NCBI RefSeq assembly: GCF_001544695.2
Contig: NZ_FCOM02000006.1
Coordinates: forward strand, 218,702-282,701
Length of the DNA: 64,000 bases
Reading direction: 5' to 3'
Source of the DNA: Caballeronia arvi
GTDB lineage: Bacteria > Pseudomonadota > Gammaproteobacteria > Burkholderiales > Burkholderiaceae
Shown here: piece after piece, positions 8,917 to 16,910 of the stretch
Position numbering within the stretch: the first letter of the stretch is position 1
Layout of the letters: each line of letters begins with the position of its first letter
Made by a program: the position numbers and the translations under genes
Notes under the pieces: generated by a model
Databases searched by the model: none
The model's input: the letters and a program-made list of their open reading frames with translations, nothing else
What the model was told of the DNA's origin: nothing

Positions 8917-10616
8917 GCGTGCTCCCGATAGACGACCACGCCCGACGCGCACTCGCGCCCGTTCAGGCGATACGCGAACTGCACGCGGCGGCGCGCGGCG
9001 TCGTGTGCGAGCCGCAGATCGAGCACGGCGCCGGGCGGCACGGGCGCCATGAACTTGAGACGATCGACCGATGCCATGTCGCGCGTGCCCGCAACATGCT
9101 CCGACGCGAGACGGATCGCCCAGTCGACCTGCACGACGCCGGGCAGAATCGGCAGATTCGGGAAATGCCCGTTGAAGTGCGCAAGCGTGGGCGGCACGCG
9201 CAACTCGTAACGCAGGCTGTCGCCGTCACGTGCTTCCGAGAGCATTTCGAAACCTTCTGCGCGCGCGCCGAACGCCGCCGCGACTGCAGCGACGGGCAGT
9301 TTGCCGCGCGCATCGAACGGCAGCGCAATGCGAAAGCGCCAGCGGCGCGGCAGCAGCACGACATCGAAATACGCGGCGAGATGACGGCGCAGCGCTTTCG
9401 CCAGCGCGACGCGGCCTTCGTCGCGCAGCGCCGCGCTGCCGGCATCGCTCAGTGCGACAACGGCGCCCACGCGCTCGCGCGACGCACCCGCGAGCGGCAC
9501 CACGCACGCCTGCGTCACATACGGATGCAGCGCGAGGCGCGCTTCCATTTCGGGCAGCGACAGGCGCTTGCCGTCGAGCTTGATCACGCGGTCGAGGCGG
9601 CCTTGCAGGCGAAAGCGGCCGTCGTCGTCGAAAGCGATGGCGTCGTCGGTGCGATGCCAGTCGTCGTGGCCCAGATGCGGCGAGCGCACTTCGAGCGCGC
9701 CGTCATCCGCGCGGCGCACGCCGACGCCAGTCAGCGGCCGCCATGCCGTCGTCGCGCTTTGCCTGCGCCACGCGATGCCGCCGGTTTCCGTGCTGCCGTA
9801 GATTTCGACCGGCGCATCGCCGAACACGTTCGCGTAGTCGCGCGCCGCGTCCGCCGCGAGCGGTCCGCCCGATGAAAAGAACACGCGCGGCGCAGGCGTC
9901 AAATCGGTGAAACCGGCGAGCGCGGGCCAGCGCGCGAGTTGCGCCGGCGACGACACCATCGCGGTCGCGCCAGACTGCGCGATGCGCGATTGCACCTGCT
10001 GCGGATCGGCGCACAGCGCGCGATCGAACGCGCGGCCCGCGGCGAGCGGCCACAGCACGCGGAACAGCAGCCCGTAGATATGGCGATGCGGGACGCTCGC
10101 GAGCATCGTCGCGTCGCCGACGAGCGCGCCCCATTCGCGTTCGAGCGTGCGCACTTCGGCGTCGAACTGCGCGAGCGTCTTGTGGATCGGCTTCGGACTG
10201 CCGCTGCTGCCCGACGTGTAGAGCGTGAGCGGCGCGTGCGGGTCGATCGGCAGTGGCGGCGCGGTGGCGCGGGCCGTCTCCGTCGCGGACAGCGCGCCGA
10301 CGTCGTCGTCCGTGAGCATGACGTCGCATGCGTTGGCGAGACCGGCGAGATAGCCGGGCGCGGAACTCGCGGGAATCACCGGCTCCTTGCCGCATGCGAA
10401 CAGCGCGAAGAGCGCGCAGGCGAAGTCGAACGGATCGTCGATGCACAACGCATAGCGGCGGTCGCTCTGCTCGCGCAGCCACCACACGAGCGCCGCCGTG
10501 CGCGCGCGGAACGCCGCGTGCGTGATGACGGCGTGCGCGCTCCCGGCGCTGTCGTCGCGGCAGACGGGCGTCAGCGCGTCGCGCGGCGCGCACAGCAAAT
10601 CGTGCAGCGCGATCAT
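8913..10616 (-). CDS. apeH: fused aryl-acid AMP ligase and hot-dog dehydratase (ApeH-ApeI)
   Basis: The protein has 567 residues and two parts. Residues 1-445 are an ANL-family adenylating enzyme: YTSGSSGSPKPIHKT (phosphate loop), EIYGSTETGGIAW and WHRTDDAIAFDDDGRF, with a C-terminal GKLP. It should activate an aryl carboxylate and load it onto the acyl carrier protein. Residues of about 455-567 are a FabZ-like dehydratase with FNGHFPNLPILPGVVQVDW. In the E. coli locus I recall these as two consecutive genes, apeH and apeI; here one frame covers both without a break. It overlaps its neighbours by 4 nt each side. Confidence 0.9.
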   Translation of the reverse strand: MIALHDLLCAPRDALTPVCRDDSAGSAHAVITHAAFRARTAALVWWLREQSDRRYALCIDDPFDFACALFALFACGKEPVIPASSAPGYLAGLANACDVMLTDDDVGALSATETARATAPPLPIDPHAPLTLYTSGSSGSPKPIHKTLAQFDAEVRTLEREWGALVGDATMLASVPHRHIYGLLFRVLWPLAAGRAFDRALCADPQQVQSRIAQSGATAMVSSPAQLARWPALAGFTDLTPAPRVFFSSGGPLAADAARDYANVFGDAPVEIYGSTETGGIAWRRQSATTAWRPLTGVGVRRADDGALEVRSPHLGHDDWHRTDDAIAFDDDGRFRLQGRLDRVIKLDGKRLSLPEMEARLALHPYVTQACVVPLAGASRERVGAVVALSDAGSAALRDEGRVALAKALRRHLAAYFDVVLLPRRWRFRIALPFDARGKLPVAAVAAAFGARAEGFEMLSEARDGDSLRYELRVPPTLAHFNGHFPNLPILPGVVQVDWAIRLASEHVAGTRDMASVDRLKFMAPVPPGAVLDLRLAHDAARRRVQFAYRLNGRECASGVVVYREHA

Positions 10617-11263
10617 GCGGCCTCCGCACGCCGCGCACGCGGCAGGATCACGAGATAGCGCCAGACGATCTCGCCCGCGATCAACACGCCGATGAGCCCG
10701 TATGAAATCGCGCCGTTATAGAGCGACCAGGCCTCGCGCGACCAGTACAGCGCGGTGTACAGCGAGAACAGGCCGTTCGCGGCAAAGAACGCGCACCAGA
10801 TCTGCGTGACGCGGCGCGTGTGGCGCACGGCGGGCTCGCTCAGATCGGGTGTGCCGATGCGCGCGAATTTTTCGATCATCGACGGGCCGCGCACGAGTGT
10901 CGCGCCGAACGCGATCAGCAAGCCGAAGTTCACGAGCGACGGATAGATGTGCAGCAGGCGTTCGCTGTCGGTCCACACGATCGCGGCGGACGCGGCGCTC
11001 AGCATGAACGCCACGGCCCAGTCGACGCGCGAGAGCCTGCGCAGCGACACGCTCACCACGCCCGTGCCGATGCAGCGTTGCAGCCAGATCAGCGCGAACA
11101 GCACGCAGCCGGCGTAACGCGGAGCGTTCCAGAACCACGCCCCGAGAATGACCGCGGGATAGGCGAGCTTGAGCGCGGCGTTCAGCGCGAAGCCGGTCCG
11201 GCCGCGCGCGTTGGCGGCGGCGGCCCGTGTGTCGGGCGCCTGCGCAATCGGCGCTCGCATCAT
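10613..11263 (-). CDS. apeG: small polytopic membrane protein of the APE operon, ApeG-like
   Basis: The 216-residue protein has about six to seven hydrophobic segments, for example FALNAALKLAYPAVILGAWF, CVLFALIWL, VAFMLSAASAAIVW, LVNFGLLIAFGATL and ISYGLIGVLIAGEIVWRYL. A conserved-looking RIGTPDLSEPAVRHTRRVTQIW stretch sits in the middle, between membrane segments. The family (COG4648-like, from memory) is of unknown biochemical function but recurs between the carrier proteins and the AMP ligase in APE loci. The ATG overlaps the ACP stop by 4 nt. Assignment rests mainly on gene order and topology. Confidence 0.8.
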   Translation of the reverse strand: MMRAPIAQAPDTRAAAANARGRTGFALNAALKLAYPAVILGAWFWNAPRYAGCVLFALIWLQRCIGTGVVSVSLRRLSRVDWAVAFMLSAASAAIVWTDSERLLHIYPSLVNFGLLIAFGATLVRGPSMIEKFARIGTPDLSEPAVRHTRRVTQIWCAFFAANGLFSLYTALYWSREAWSLYNGAISYGLIGVLIAGEIVWRYLVILPRARRAEAA

Positions 11264-11517
11264 TCCTGTTCGACGAGCAGCGATCCGACGGCGGCAACCA
11301 CGTCCGCGACCGTGCGTACCGACTTGAACTCTTCCGGCTTGATACGGCGGCCCGTCATCTCCTGCAGCTTGATGGCGAGATCGACGGCGTCGATGCTGTC
11401 CAGATCCAGTTCTTCGTACAGGTGCGCTTCGGGCGTCACACGCTCCGGCTCGATCGCGAAGTTTTCGTGGAAGATGGCGCGGATGCGCTCAAGGATTTCG
11501 TTCTCGGTCACGCTCAT
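11260..11517 (-). CDS. apeF: acyl carrier protein, ApeF position
   Basis: The protein is an 85-residue acidic acyl carrier protein with the phosphopantetheine attachment Ser in LDLDSIDAVDLAIKL (about residue 40). It would carry the aryl starter or the elongating polyene. Its start overlaps the preceding carrier protein gene by 4 nt (ATGA). Two adjacent carrier proteins are typical of APE clusters, one usually given to the starter and one to chain extension; which is which cannot be read from the sequence. Confidence 0.9.
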   Translation of the reverse strand: MSVTENEILERIRAIFHENFAIEPERVTPEAHLYEELDLDSIDAVDLAIKLQEMTGRRIKPEEFKSVRTVADVVAAVGSLLVEQE

Positions 11518-11813
11518 TCCCCTTCTTTCGTAGTGCCGTCCGCAACGTGTGCAAGCTCGCGCTGGCTCGCGACCAGCGCGACGAGCGTGTTGATCGAACG
11601 GAAATGCTGTCGCGTGTGCTCGTCGTTGGACGCGATGTTCAGTTGATAGTGTTCGCGCAGCACGATGCCGATTTCGAGCGCGTCGATCGAATCCAGACCG
11701 ACGCCGTCGGTGTCGAAGAGCGGCGCGTCGTCGTCGATATCGTCGGGCTGCATGTCTTCGAGATCGAGGGCCTCGATCAGAAGCCGTTTGATTTCAAGCT
11801 TTAAGGAATCCAT
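11514..11813 (-). CDS. apeE: acyl carrier protein, ApeE position
   Basis: This 99-residue carrier protein has VGLDSIDALEIGIVLREHY, with Ser as the phosphopantetheine site. An acidic stretch, DMQPDDIDDDAPLFDTDG, precedes it. The C-terminal tail (residues 85-99) is longer than in the partner carrier protein and hydrophilic. The gene begins 20 nt inside the acyltransferase gene and overlaps the next carrier protein by 4 nt. Confidence 0.9.
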   Translation of the reverse strand: MDSLKLEIKRLLIEALDLEDMQPDDIDDDAPLFDTDGVGLDSIDALEIGIVLREHYQLNIASNDEHTRQHFRSINTLVALVASQRELAHVADGTTKEGE

Positions 11814-12585
11814 AGTCGATCAGATGCTGGGTAATGTGGGCCTCGATCGCGCTCGTCACGGAGCGGGCGGCGAGCGCGGGCGGCTCGTCGCGGGCGACGA
11901 GTTCGTCGGCGCGCAGAGGTTCGAGCACGTTCACTTGCATGTGGAAGGCGCGTTCGGGCACGTCGTGCCAGCGCATGTCCTTGGTGAACGCGGGCGGATC
12001 GCAGTCCATCAGCACAGGCAGAATCGGCGCGCCGGATTGCAGCGCCATGTGCGCAAAACCGCGTGAAAACGCATGCAGCCGGTTGCCTGCCGGGCTGCGC
12101 GTGCCCTCGGGGAAAATGATCATCGTGTAGCCGCGCGCGAGCTGCCGCGCGCCCGCTTCGACGAGTTCGACGGGGTCCGCGTTGCTGACGTATTCCGCCG
12201 CGCGCATCACGCCCCAGAAGAACGGATTGCTCCAGTGCGCGCTCTTCACGACGCAGCATGCGCGCGGCGTGAGCGACAGCAGCACCATCACGTCGAGCCA
12301 GGTCGGGTGATTCGCCACGACGATGGCCGCGCGCTGCGTATCGCGATTCAACGCGCGGGCGCCGTGCACGTCGAGCTTCATCACGCCGACGCGCACGAGC
12401 ACGGCGACGAGCGCGCGAAAGAACGCGTGAATGATGGCAACGATGATGCGCTGCTTCGAATTGCGGTGCGGCCAGACCGAAGCGAGCGGAAACAGGATCA
12501 GCGAGAAGCCGAGCCCGCAGACGCCGAACGCGGCGAATGCGAATGCAGTTGCGGCGAGGCGCCAGTAGTGATCAAGCGCCTTCAT
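11794..12585 (-). CDS. apeD: PlsC-like 1-acylglycerol-type acyltransferase, ApeD
   Basis: The 263-residue membrane-associated acyltransferase begins MKALDHYWRLAATAFAF with a hydrophobic N-terminal anchor. It contains the HX4D motif in VVANHPTWLDVM and the FPEGTRS motif, the two core motifs of the PlsC/AGPAT family. It probably transfers an acyl chain during assembly of the aryl polyene lipid. Start 12585 lies 14 nt inside apeC; a longer reading to 12825 would be almost wholly inside apeC and is rejected. Confidence 0.88.
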   Translation of the reverse strand: MKALDHYWRLAATAFAFAAFGVCGLGFSLILFPLASVWPHRNSKQRIIVAIIHAFFRALVAVLVRVGVMKLDVHGARALNRDTQRAAIVVANHPTWLDVMVLLSLTPRACCVVKSAHWSNPFFWGVMRAAEYVSNADPVELVEAGARQLARGYTMIIFPEGTRSPAGNRLHAFSRGFAHMALQSGAPILPVLMDCDPPAFTKDMRWHDVPERAFHMQVNVLEPLRADELVARDEPPALAARSVTSAIEAHITQHLIDYGFLKA

Positions 12586-13258
12586 GCCAGCACCAGCGCC
12601 ACATGGAAGGTCCGCTCCGCCATTCGCTTGCCGCATGCGTGTCGAGACAATGCTGCACGGCCTGACATTGCGATGCGAACGCCGGGCGCGCCGCAGCGGA
12701 ATCGGTGACGCGCGCGCATTCCAGCTTCCCGGTTTGCGTGGCAGCGTCGAGCAGGATCGCGAGCGCGCCGCCTTCGACTTCGTCTTCGACCGCGCCGTAT
12801 GCGGGATCCGCCGATTCGTCGGCATAGACGAGCAGCACCGGCGTCGATGCGTCCGTCGCGTATTGCGCGTGCGCTTCGAGCAGCGCGTAGCCGAGGGTTT
12901 CGTTGCCCGCCGAGAGCGCAGTGGCGGCGGTGCGGTCGCCGCGCACGATGCCGAAGACGCCGGTCATCGTGTTGAGGACGGAAAGACTGAAGGAGGTGGG
13001 CGAAACGGTTTTGCCTGCATCGATGGTGTGCAGGATATCGGTCGTGCGATTCAGTTCGCCGTGACGCGAAGCGAACACGAGACGCACGGCGGGCACGGAG
13101 GCGGCGCAGTCGTGCGCGACCTTCAGCGCGGCTCGCGACAGCGTGCTGAGCCGGCGCCGCGTCATCGGCTCGATGAAGCCGATATCGGGTGCGGCGGACG
13201 CGGCCGCGGGCCAGAAAGACCAGCGAGCGACCGGAATGGTCCAGTGCGGATCGGGCAT
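12572..13258 (-). CDS. apeC: ketosynthase-like chain length factor, ApeC
   Basis: This 228-residue protein is a shortened beta-ketoacyl synthase N-terminal-type domain. It shows FASRHGELNRTTDILHTI and SPTSFSLSVLNTMTGVFGI. Where an active synthase has its Cys nucleophile (ACxSS), it has ALSAGNETLGYALLEA, so catalysis is not expected. In the characterised APE system the equivalent protein is a chain length factor that forms a heterodimer with ApeO. ATG 13258 (MPDPHWTIPVARWSFWP) was chosen over the upstream 13315 codon because the tryptophan-rich opening is family-like. It is the first gene of the operon. Confidence 0.85.
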   Translation of the reverse strand: MPDPHWTIPVARWSFWPAAASAAPDIGFIEPMTRRRLSTLSRAALKVAHDCAASVPAVRLVFASRHGELNRTTDILHTIDAGKTVSPTSFSLSVLNTMTGVFGIVRGDRTAATALSAGNETLGYALLEAHAQYATDASTPVLLVYADESADPAYGAVEDEVEGGALAILLDAATQTGKLECARVTDSAAARPAFASQCQAVQHCLDTHAASEWRSGPSMWRWCWHEGA

Positions 13259-13700
13259 GTCGGTGTTCGCGTTCGAAACTCGTGGTACCCGGGCAGTGAC
13301 GACCGACGGCCGCACGATGAGATGCGCCGTCCGGTCGGCAGAGCCACCCGGGGCTTATGTGATGCCTGATTCGTTTGCGAGCAAGTTAACGGCGCGACGC
13401 GGAAAGAATTTAACGATTCAACGCGTGGAATGCGGGATGCCCGCCGGCCCCTTTTTTATTCGGCCGGATTCTACCGAGCCTTGCGAATGGAAAACATCAA
13501 AAATGATGTTTGCTTTCAGTTCGTCTCATCGCCGCGACACCGCGGCTGCATGCGAGTCGTGGCTTCATATAATCCCGCGCGGTCAATTCGGCATCGTGCA
13601 ACGGGTAACGAGGTGCTCGATCAGATTGGCTGAGCGGCTGTATTGCCAGGCGCTTTGGCTTCAGTCTGGCGATCGGGATAATCAACCAGGAGAAACATTC
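13259..13700. promoter_or_regulatory. divergent intergenic region between the APE operon and a lipoprotein gene
   Basis: No gene is seen in these 442 nt. A perfect TATAAT hexamer at 13568-13573 faces right and may serve the lipoprotein gene, though its -35 is weak. An inverted repeat AAACATCA/TGATGTTT at 13492-13511 (8-bp arms, AAAA spacer) and a CCGGCC/GGCCGG pair at 13444-13467 are the main symmetric elements. I could not identify a convincing leftward promoter for the APE operon, which must start in here or slightly inside apeC. Confidence 0.45.
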
Positions 13701-14345
13701 ATGATGTCGGGTCGAATTGCTTTTTATATGTGCGCCGTCGCTGCAGTTACCGGATGCGCGTTAGGCCGCGGAACGGTCGATGTCTCCGCGCCTCAAGGCA
13801 CGAACCCTACGACGGGCAAGTATGTGCGCTTCGATTCCGTCCAGGATAAGCGCACCTTCACCGTCGCGCCCCGTAGCGCGGACATGGCGTCACTGGACCC
13901 CGATGAAGATTCCAGCGATGCGTCGAAGGCTCGCGCGATCGGCCGGAAGAGAAACGGTTACGGCAAGGCCCTCGGCGATGTGGTGCTTCCCGAAGGCAAG
14001 ACGGTCTCCGGCCTCGTCGAGAGCGCGCTCGCGACTGGCTTTCAGCAAGCCGGTTACGTTGTCGTGACGCAAGGCGACCCCAACTTTGCCGCCGCCACGC
14101 CGGTGACCGCGCAGGTGATCGATTTCTGGGCATGGTTTCAGCCCGGATTCTGGTCGGTCACCGCCAACCATAAATCGGAATTGCAATTGTCCGGCAATGT
14201 CGGCGCGCTTCAAGGCTCTCAGACCGTCAAGACGCGCGTCAACGAATCGAAACATGCCGTGGATTCCGACGACTGGCGCGAGATCGTCGAAAAAGGCCTG
14301 GCGGCCATTACTTTGCAGACGAAGGATCTGGTAAGCGGGAAATAG
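13701..14345 (+). CDS. putative lipoprotein of unknown function
   Basis: The 214-residue protein has a lipoprotein signal peptide: MMSGRIAFYMCAVAAVTGC, with the acylated Cys at about residue 19. The mature part contains GKALGDVVLPEGKTVSGLVE, a GFQQAGYVVVTQGDPNF stretch and VTAQVIDFWAWFQPGFWSV. This resembles small outer-membrane lipoproteins with a YajG/flagellar-type beta fold, but I do not recognise the family with confidence. An AGGAGA ribosome site at 13688-13693 sets the start at 13701. It is transcribed away from the APE operon. Confidence 0.8.
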   Translation: MMSGRIAFYMCAVAAVTGCALGRGTVDVSAPQGTNPTTGKYVRFDSVQDKRTFTVAPRSADMASLDPDEDSSDASKARAIGRKRNGYGKALGDVVLPEGKTVSGLVESALATGFQQAGYVVVTQGDPNFAAATPVTAQVIDFWAWFQPGFWSVTANHKSELQLSGNVGALQGSQTVKTRVNESKHAVDSDDWREIVEKGLAAITLQTKDLVSGK

Positions 14346-14411
14346 CGCCGTCGATAGTCATTGCGCGACGCTCGGTTCGAAATGAGCATTCCGAAATAAC
14401 CGGGCGCGTTT

Positions 14412-14439
14412 GAAAAAAAAGCCCCGAGCAAGTCGGGGC
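14412..14439 (-). terminator. orphan intrinsic terminator facing left
   Basis: The plus strand reads AAAAAAAA then GCCCCGA, a 5-nt loop and TCGGGGC. On the minus strand this is a perfect 7-bp GC-rich stem followed by eight Ts. No minus-strand protein gene precedes it. Confidence 0.8.
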
Positions 14440-14520
14440 AAAGGTACGAGACCACCTTGTGTAGCGTTGAAGCTACCCGGCGAGAATAGGCAGATGCGGG
14501 GCCGCTTCCCACCAGTAAAG
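14412..14520 (-). ncRNA. candidate small RNA with three stem-loops
   Basis: No protein gene lies on the minus strand here, yet the strand ends in an intrinsic terminator. Reading leftward there is a GTAGC/GCTAC hairpin (14461-14476), an AAGGT/ACCTT hairpin (14441-14458, hexanucleotide-plus loop) and then the terminator stem GCCCCGA/TCGGGGC with eight Ts. The row of short stems ending in a terminator is typical of trans-acting small RNAs. The 5' end is unknown; no clear promoter was found up to 14636, so the left-pointing transcript could be longer. It does not resemble the 4.5S or 6S RNAs I know. Confidence 0.4.
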
Positions 14521-14635
14521 TCCGAAACGCTGCACCGCGCATCGATCATCCTTGACGAATGCCGCCCTTCAGAATGTCCCGTTTGCTGCCGATAACACAC
14601 GTAACCCGTTATTTAGGCTGACGCCACCCGATACG

Positions 14636-15679
14636 ATGAACCGCGACCCTTCCGAAAGCCCGCTCCAGGCCGCCTTCCTGCGACACGAAGACACGCTCGC
14701 GCCGCCGGAGCGCGCGTTCGGCGAGGACGATCACGCCGTCTATCGCACGCTGCTCGAATCGACCAAGGCGATTCCCTGGAAGATCGACTGGGCGACGATG
14801 GAATTCGCGTACATCGGACCGCAGATCGAAGCGCTGCTGGGCTGGGCGCCGTCCTCGTGGAAGACGGTGAACGACTGGGCCGAGCGCATGCATCCGGACG
14901 ATCGCGAAGCGGTGGTCAGCTTCTGCGTCGCGCAATCGAAGGCAGGCACGGATCACGAAGCCGATTACCGCGCGCTCACCCGCGACGGCGGCTATGTGTG
15001 GCTGCGCGACGTCGTGCACGTCGAGCGCAACGATCAGGGCGAGGTCGAGGCGCTGATCGGCTTCATGTTCGACATCAGCGAGCGCAAGCGCACCGAGGAA
15101 AAGCTCGCGCAGTTGCAGCAGGAACTGGAGCGTCTGTCATTCAGCGACAGCCTCACGGGCGTCGGCAACCGCCGCCGCTTCGACGACGTGATGGCGCGCG
15201 AGTGGGACGCCGCGAAGGCGTCGGGCAAACCGCTGTCGCTCGTCATGATCGATATCGACTTCTTCAAGGCCTACAACGATTACTACGGCCACGTTCAGGG
15301 CGACGCATGCCTGAAGCGCATCGCGCGCGTGCTTGGCGAGGCGGCTGGCGAGCGGCATTTCCTCGGACGCTTCGGGGGCGAGGAATTCGTGCTGATTCTC
15401 GCCGATACCGATGCCGAAGCCGCGATGCGCATCGCGGAGCGTTGCCGCGCGCTGATCGCGCAGGAAGCGATCGCGCACGTGCGCTCGCCGCACGATCAGC
15501 AAGTGACCGCGAGCTTCGGCGTAGGGACCGTCGTGCCCGGCGAGCGCATGGACGTGACGGCGTTCATCAATCTCACCGACGCGCAGCTTTATCAGGCGAA
15601 GGACAACGGCCGCAATCGCATCGCGGCCGTGGATCGCGCGGGGAGGCACGGAGAGGCATTCAAAGCCCAGACCCGCTGA
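14636..15679 (+). CDS. PAS-GGDEF diguanylate cyclase
   Basis: The 347-residue soluble protein has a PAS domain (about residues 35-150; MHPDDREAVV and FMFDISERKRTEEKL mark its end), a short coiled linker and a C-terminal GGDEF domain. The signature is GGEEF at about residues 247-251, preceded by DSLTGVGNRRRFD and SLVMIDIDFFKAYND with metal-binding Asp residues. All active residues are present, so it should make cyclic di-GMP in response to a PAS-sensed signal. No RxxD inhibitory site lies five residues upstream of GGEEF. ATG 14636 is preferred to a TTG at 14552. It sits alone, convergent with the next gene. Confidence 0.9.
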   Translation: MNRDPSESPLQAAFLRHEDTLAPPERAFGEDDHAVYRTLLESTKAIPWKIDWATMEFAYIGPQIEALLGWAPSSWKTVNDWAERMHPDDREAVVSFCVAQSKAGTDHEADYRALTRDGGYVWLRDVVHVERNDQGEVEALIGFMFDISERKRTEEKLAQLQQELERLSFSDSLTGVGNRRRFDDVMAREWDAAKASGKPLSLVMIDIDFFKAYNDYYGHVQGDACLKRIARVLGEAAGERHFLGRFGGEEFVLILADTDAEAAMRIAERCRALIAQEAIAHVRSPHDQQVTASFGVGTVVPGERMDVTAFINLTDAQLYQAKDNGRNRIAAVDRAGRHGEAFKAQTR

Positions 15680-15692
15680 TCGCGCCAAGAAC

Positions 15693-16403
15693 TCAGACGC
15701 GGCCCGTCACCGGAATCGCCGCGCCCGTGATGCATTGCGCATCTGGCGAAAGCAGAAACGCGACCACCGCGCCGAGTTCCTCCGCTTTCACCCAGCGGGA
15801 GAAATCGGCGTCGGGCATGTCGCGGCGATTGGGCGCCGTATCGATGATCGACGGCAATACCGCGTTGACCGTCACGCCCTTGTCCTTCAGTTCTTCTGCG
15901 AGCGCTTCGGTGAAGCGCAACAGCGCGGCCTTCGATGCCGCGTAGGCGCCCATGCCCATGCCCGCTTTCATCGCGGCCAGCGCGCCGATATTGACGATGC
16001 GCCCGCCTTCGTGCGCGCTCAGCGCCGCGAGCGCCGCCTTCGACGCGTTGAGCGCGGTTTTCACGTTCACATCGAAGAGGGATTGCCAGGTGTCGGCGCT
16101 GCCGTCCGCGATCGTCTGCCAGCTGAACGCGCCCGCGACGTTCACGAGCGCGTGCAGGCCGCCCAACTCTCCGACGATATTGTCGATCGCCGTTTGCGCC
16201 GATTTCGCGTCCGTCAGATCGATGCCGGTCACGACGCACGCATCGGCGAGCGGCGCGGGCAACGCGTCCGACTTTCCGCCGTGGCCGCCGTGGCCAATGA
16301 GCGCGATGCGCGCGCCGCGCCCGGCGAGCACGCGCGCCGTCGCGAGTCCCAGACTGCCAAAGCCGCCCGTGATGGCGACGATCCTTCCTTCCAGAGTGTT
16401 CAT
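15693..16403 (-). CDS. short-chain dehydrogenase-like protein lacking the catalytic Ser
   Basis: The 236-residue protein has the NAD(P) motif ITGGFGSLGLATA and the YxxxK pair in GAYAASKAAL. The position 13 residues before Tyr, normally Ser, is Ala (GRIVNIGALAAMKAG). The oxyanion-forming residue is therefore missing and activity is doubtful or altered. ATG 16403 is the start; the longer reading would extend through the channel gene. Upstream on the same strand, 62 nt away, is the ion channel gene. Substrate unknown. Confidence 0.85.
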   Translation of the reverse strand: MNTLEGRIVAITGGFGSLGLATARVLAGRGARIALIGHGGHGGKSDALPAPLADACVVTGIDLTDAKSAQTAIDNIVGELGGLHALVNVAGAFSWQTIADGSADTWQSLFDVNVKTALNASKAALAALSAHEGGRIVNIGALAAMKAGMGMGAYAASKAALLRFTEALAEELKDKGVTVNAVLPSIIDTAPNRRDMPDADFSRWVKAEELGAVVAFLLSPDAQCITGAAIPVTGRV

Positions 16404-16465
16404 CGCGTTCTCCGCCAGATCGAAGGTCGAGAGGACGGCGGCCTGTCGGCGCGACGCCCGGAACG

Positions 16466-16855
16466 CTATTGTCCGCCCGAATCGTTGTATCCGGACGCCC
16501 GTTGTACGGCCAGCACCGCCGCCGACGTGATCAGCCCCGTCAGCAGGACGCCGAGGAACGCGACGGAAACCGCGGCCGCGCGGCCGATCGGCGTGGTCGG
16601 CACGATGTCGCCATAACCGATGGTCAGCCCGGTCACGCCGCACATGTACAGCGTCTCGCCGAACGTGACCGGCGCGTGCGTAACGGTGTCGACGGGACCG
16701 CCGAAGTAGTACATCGTCACCGCGATCGCCATGAACATCGCAATGTTGATGAGAAAGAGCGGCGACAGATGCCACACCACTCTGATCATTTCGATGATGG
16801 TCCGGCCCGGGCTGACTTTCGGACGCGTGCGACGCTTGCTGGCAGTGCTTTGCAT
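16466..16855 (-). CDS. two-TM potassium-channel-like protein
   Basis: The 129-residue protein has a basic N-terminus (MQSTASKRRTRPK), a first TM helix (SPLFLINIAMFMAIAVTMYY), a pore loop with the selectivity filter TIGYGDIVP, and a second TM helix (AAAVSVAFLGVLLTGLIT). This is the minimal Ion_trans_2 channel subunit, expected to act as a tetramer in the inner membrane. No cytoplasmic RCK/TrkA-N domain follows. ATG 16855 is preferred over 16945, whose extra 30 residues look like untranslated leader. Confidence 0.85.
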   Translation of the reverse strand: MQSTASKRRTRPKVSPGRTIIEMIRVVWHLSPLFLINIAMFMAIAVTMYYFGGPVDTVTHAPVTFGETLYMCGVTGLTIGYGDIVPTTPIGRAAAVSVAFLGVLLTGLITSAAVLAVQRASGYNDSGGQ

Positions 16856-16910
16856 GGTTGGCGATCTTTCGACGGCGAAAAATTCATCAGCCCGCCATCG
16901 TAGCCTCGCA

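Noticed and set aside
14412..14560. Possible 6S or 4.5S RNA
   Set aside because: The conserved 4.5S loop and the long closed 6S stem are absent, so only a generic small-RNA call is kept.
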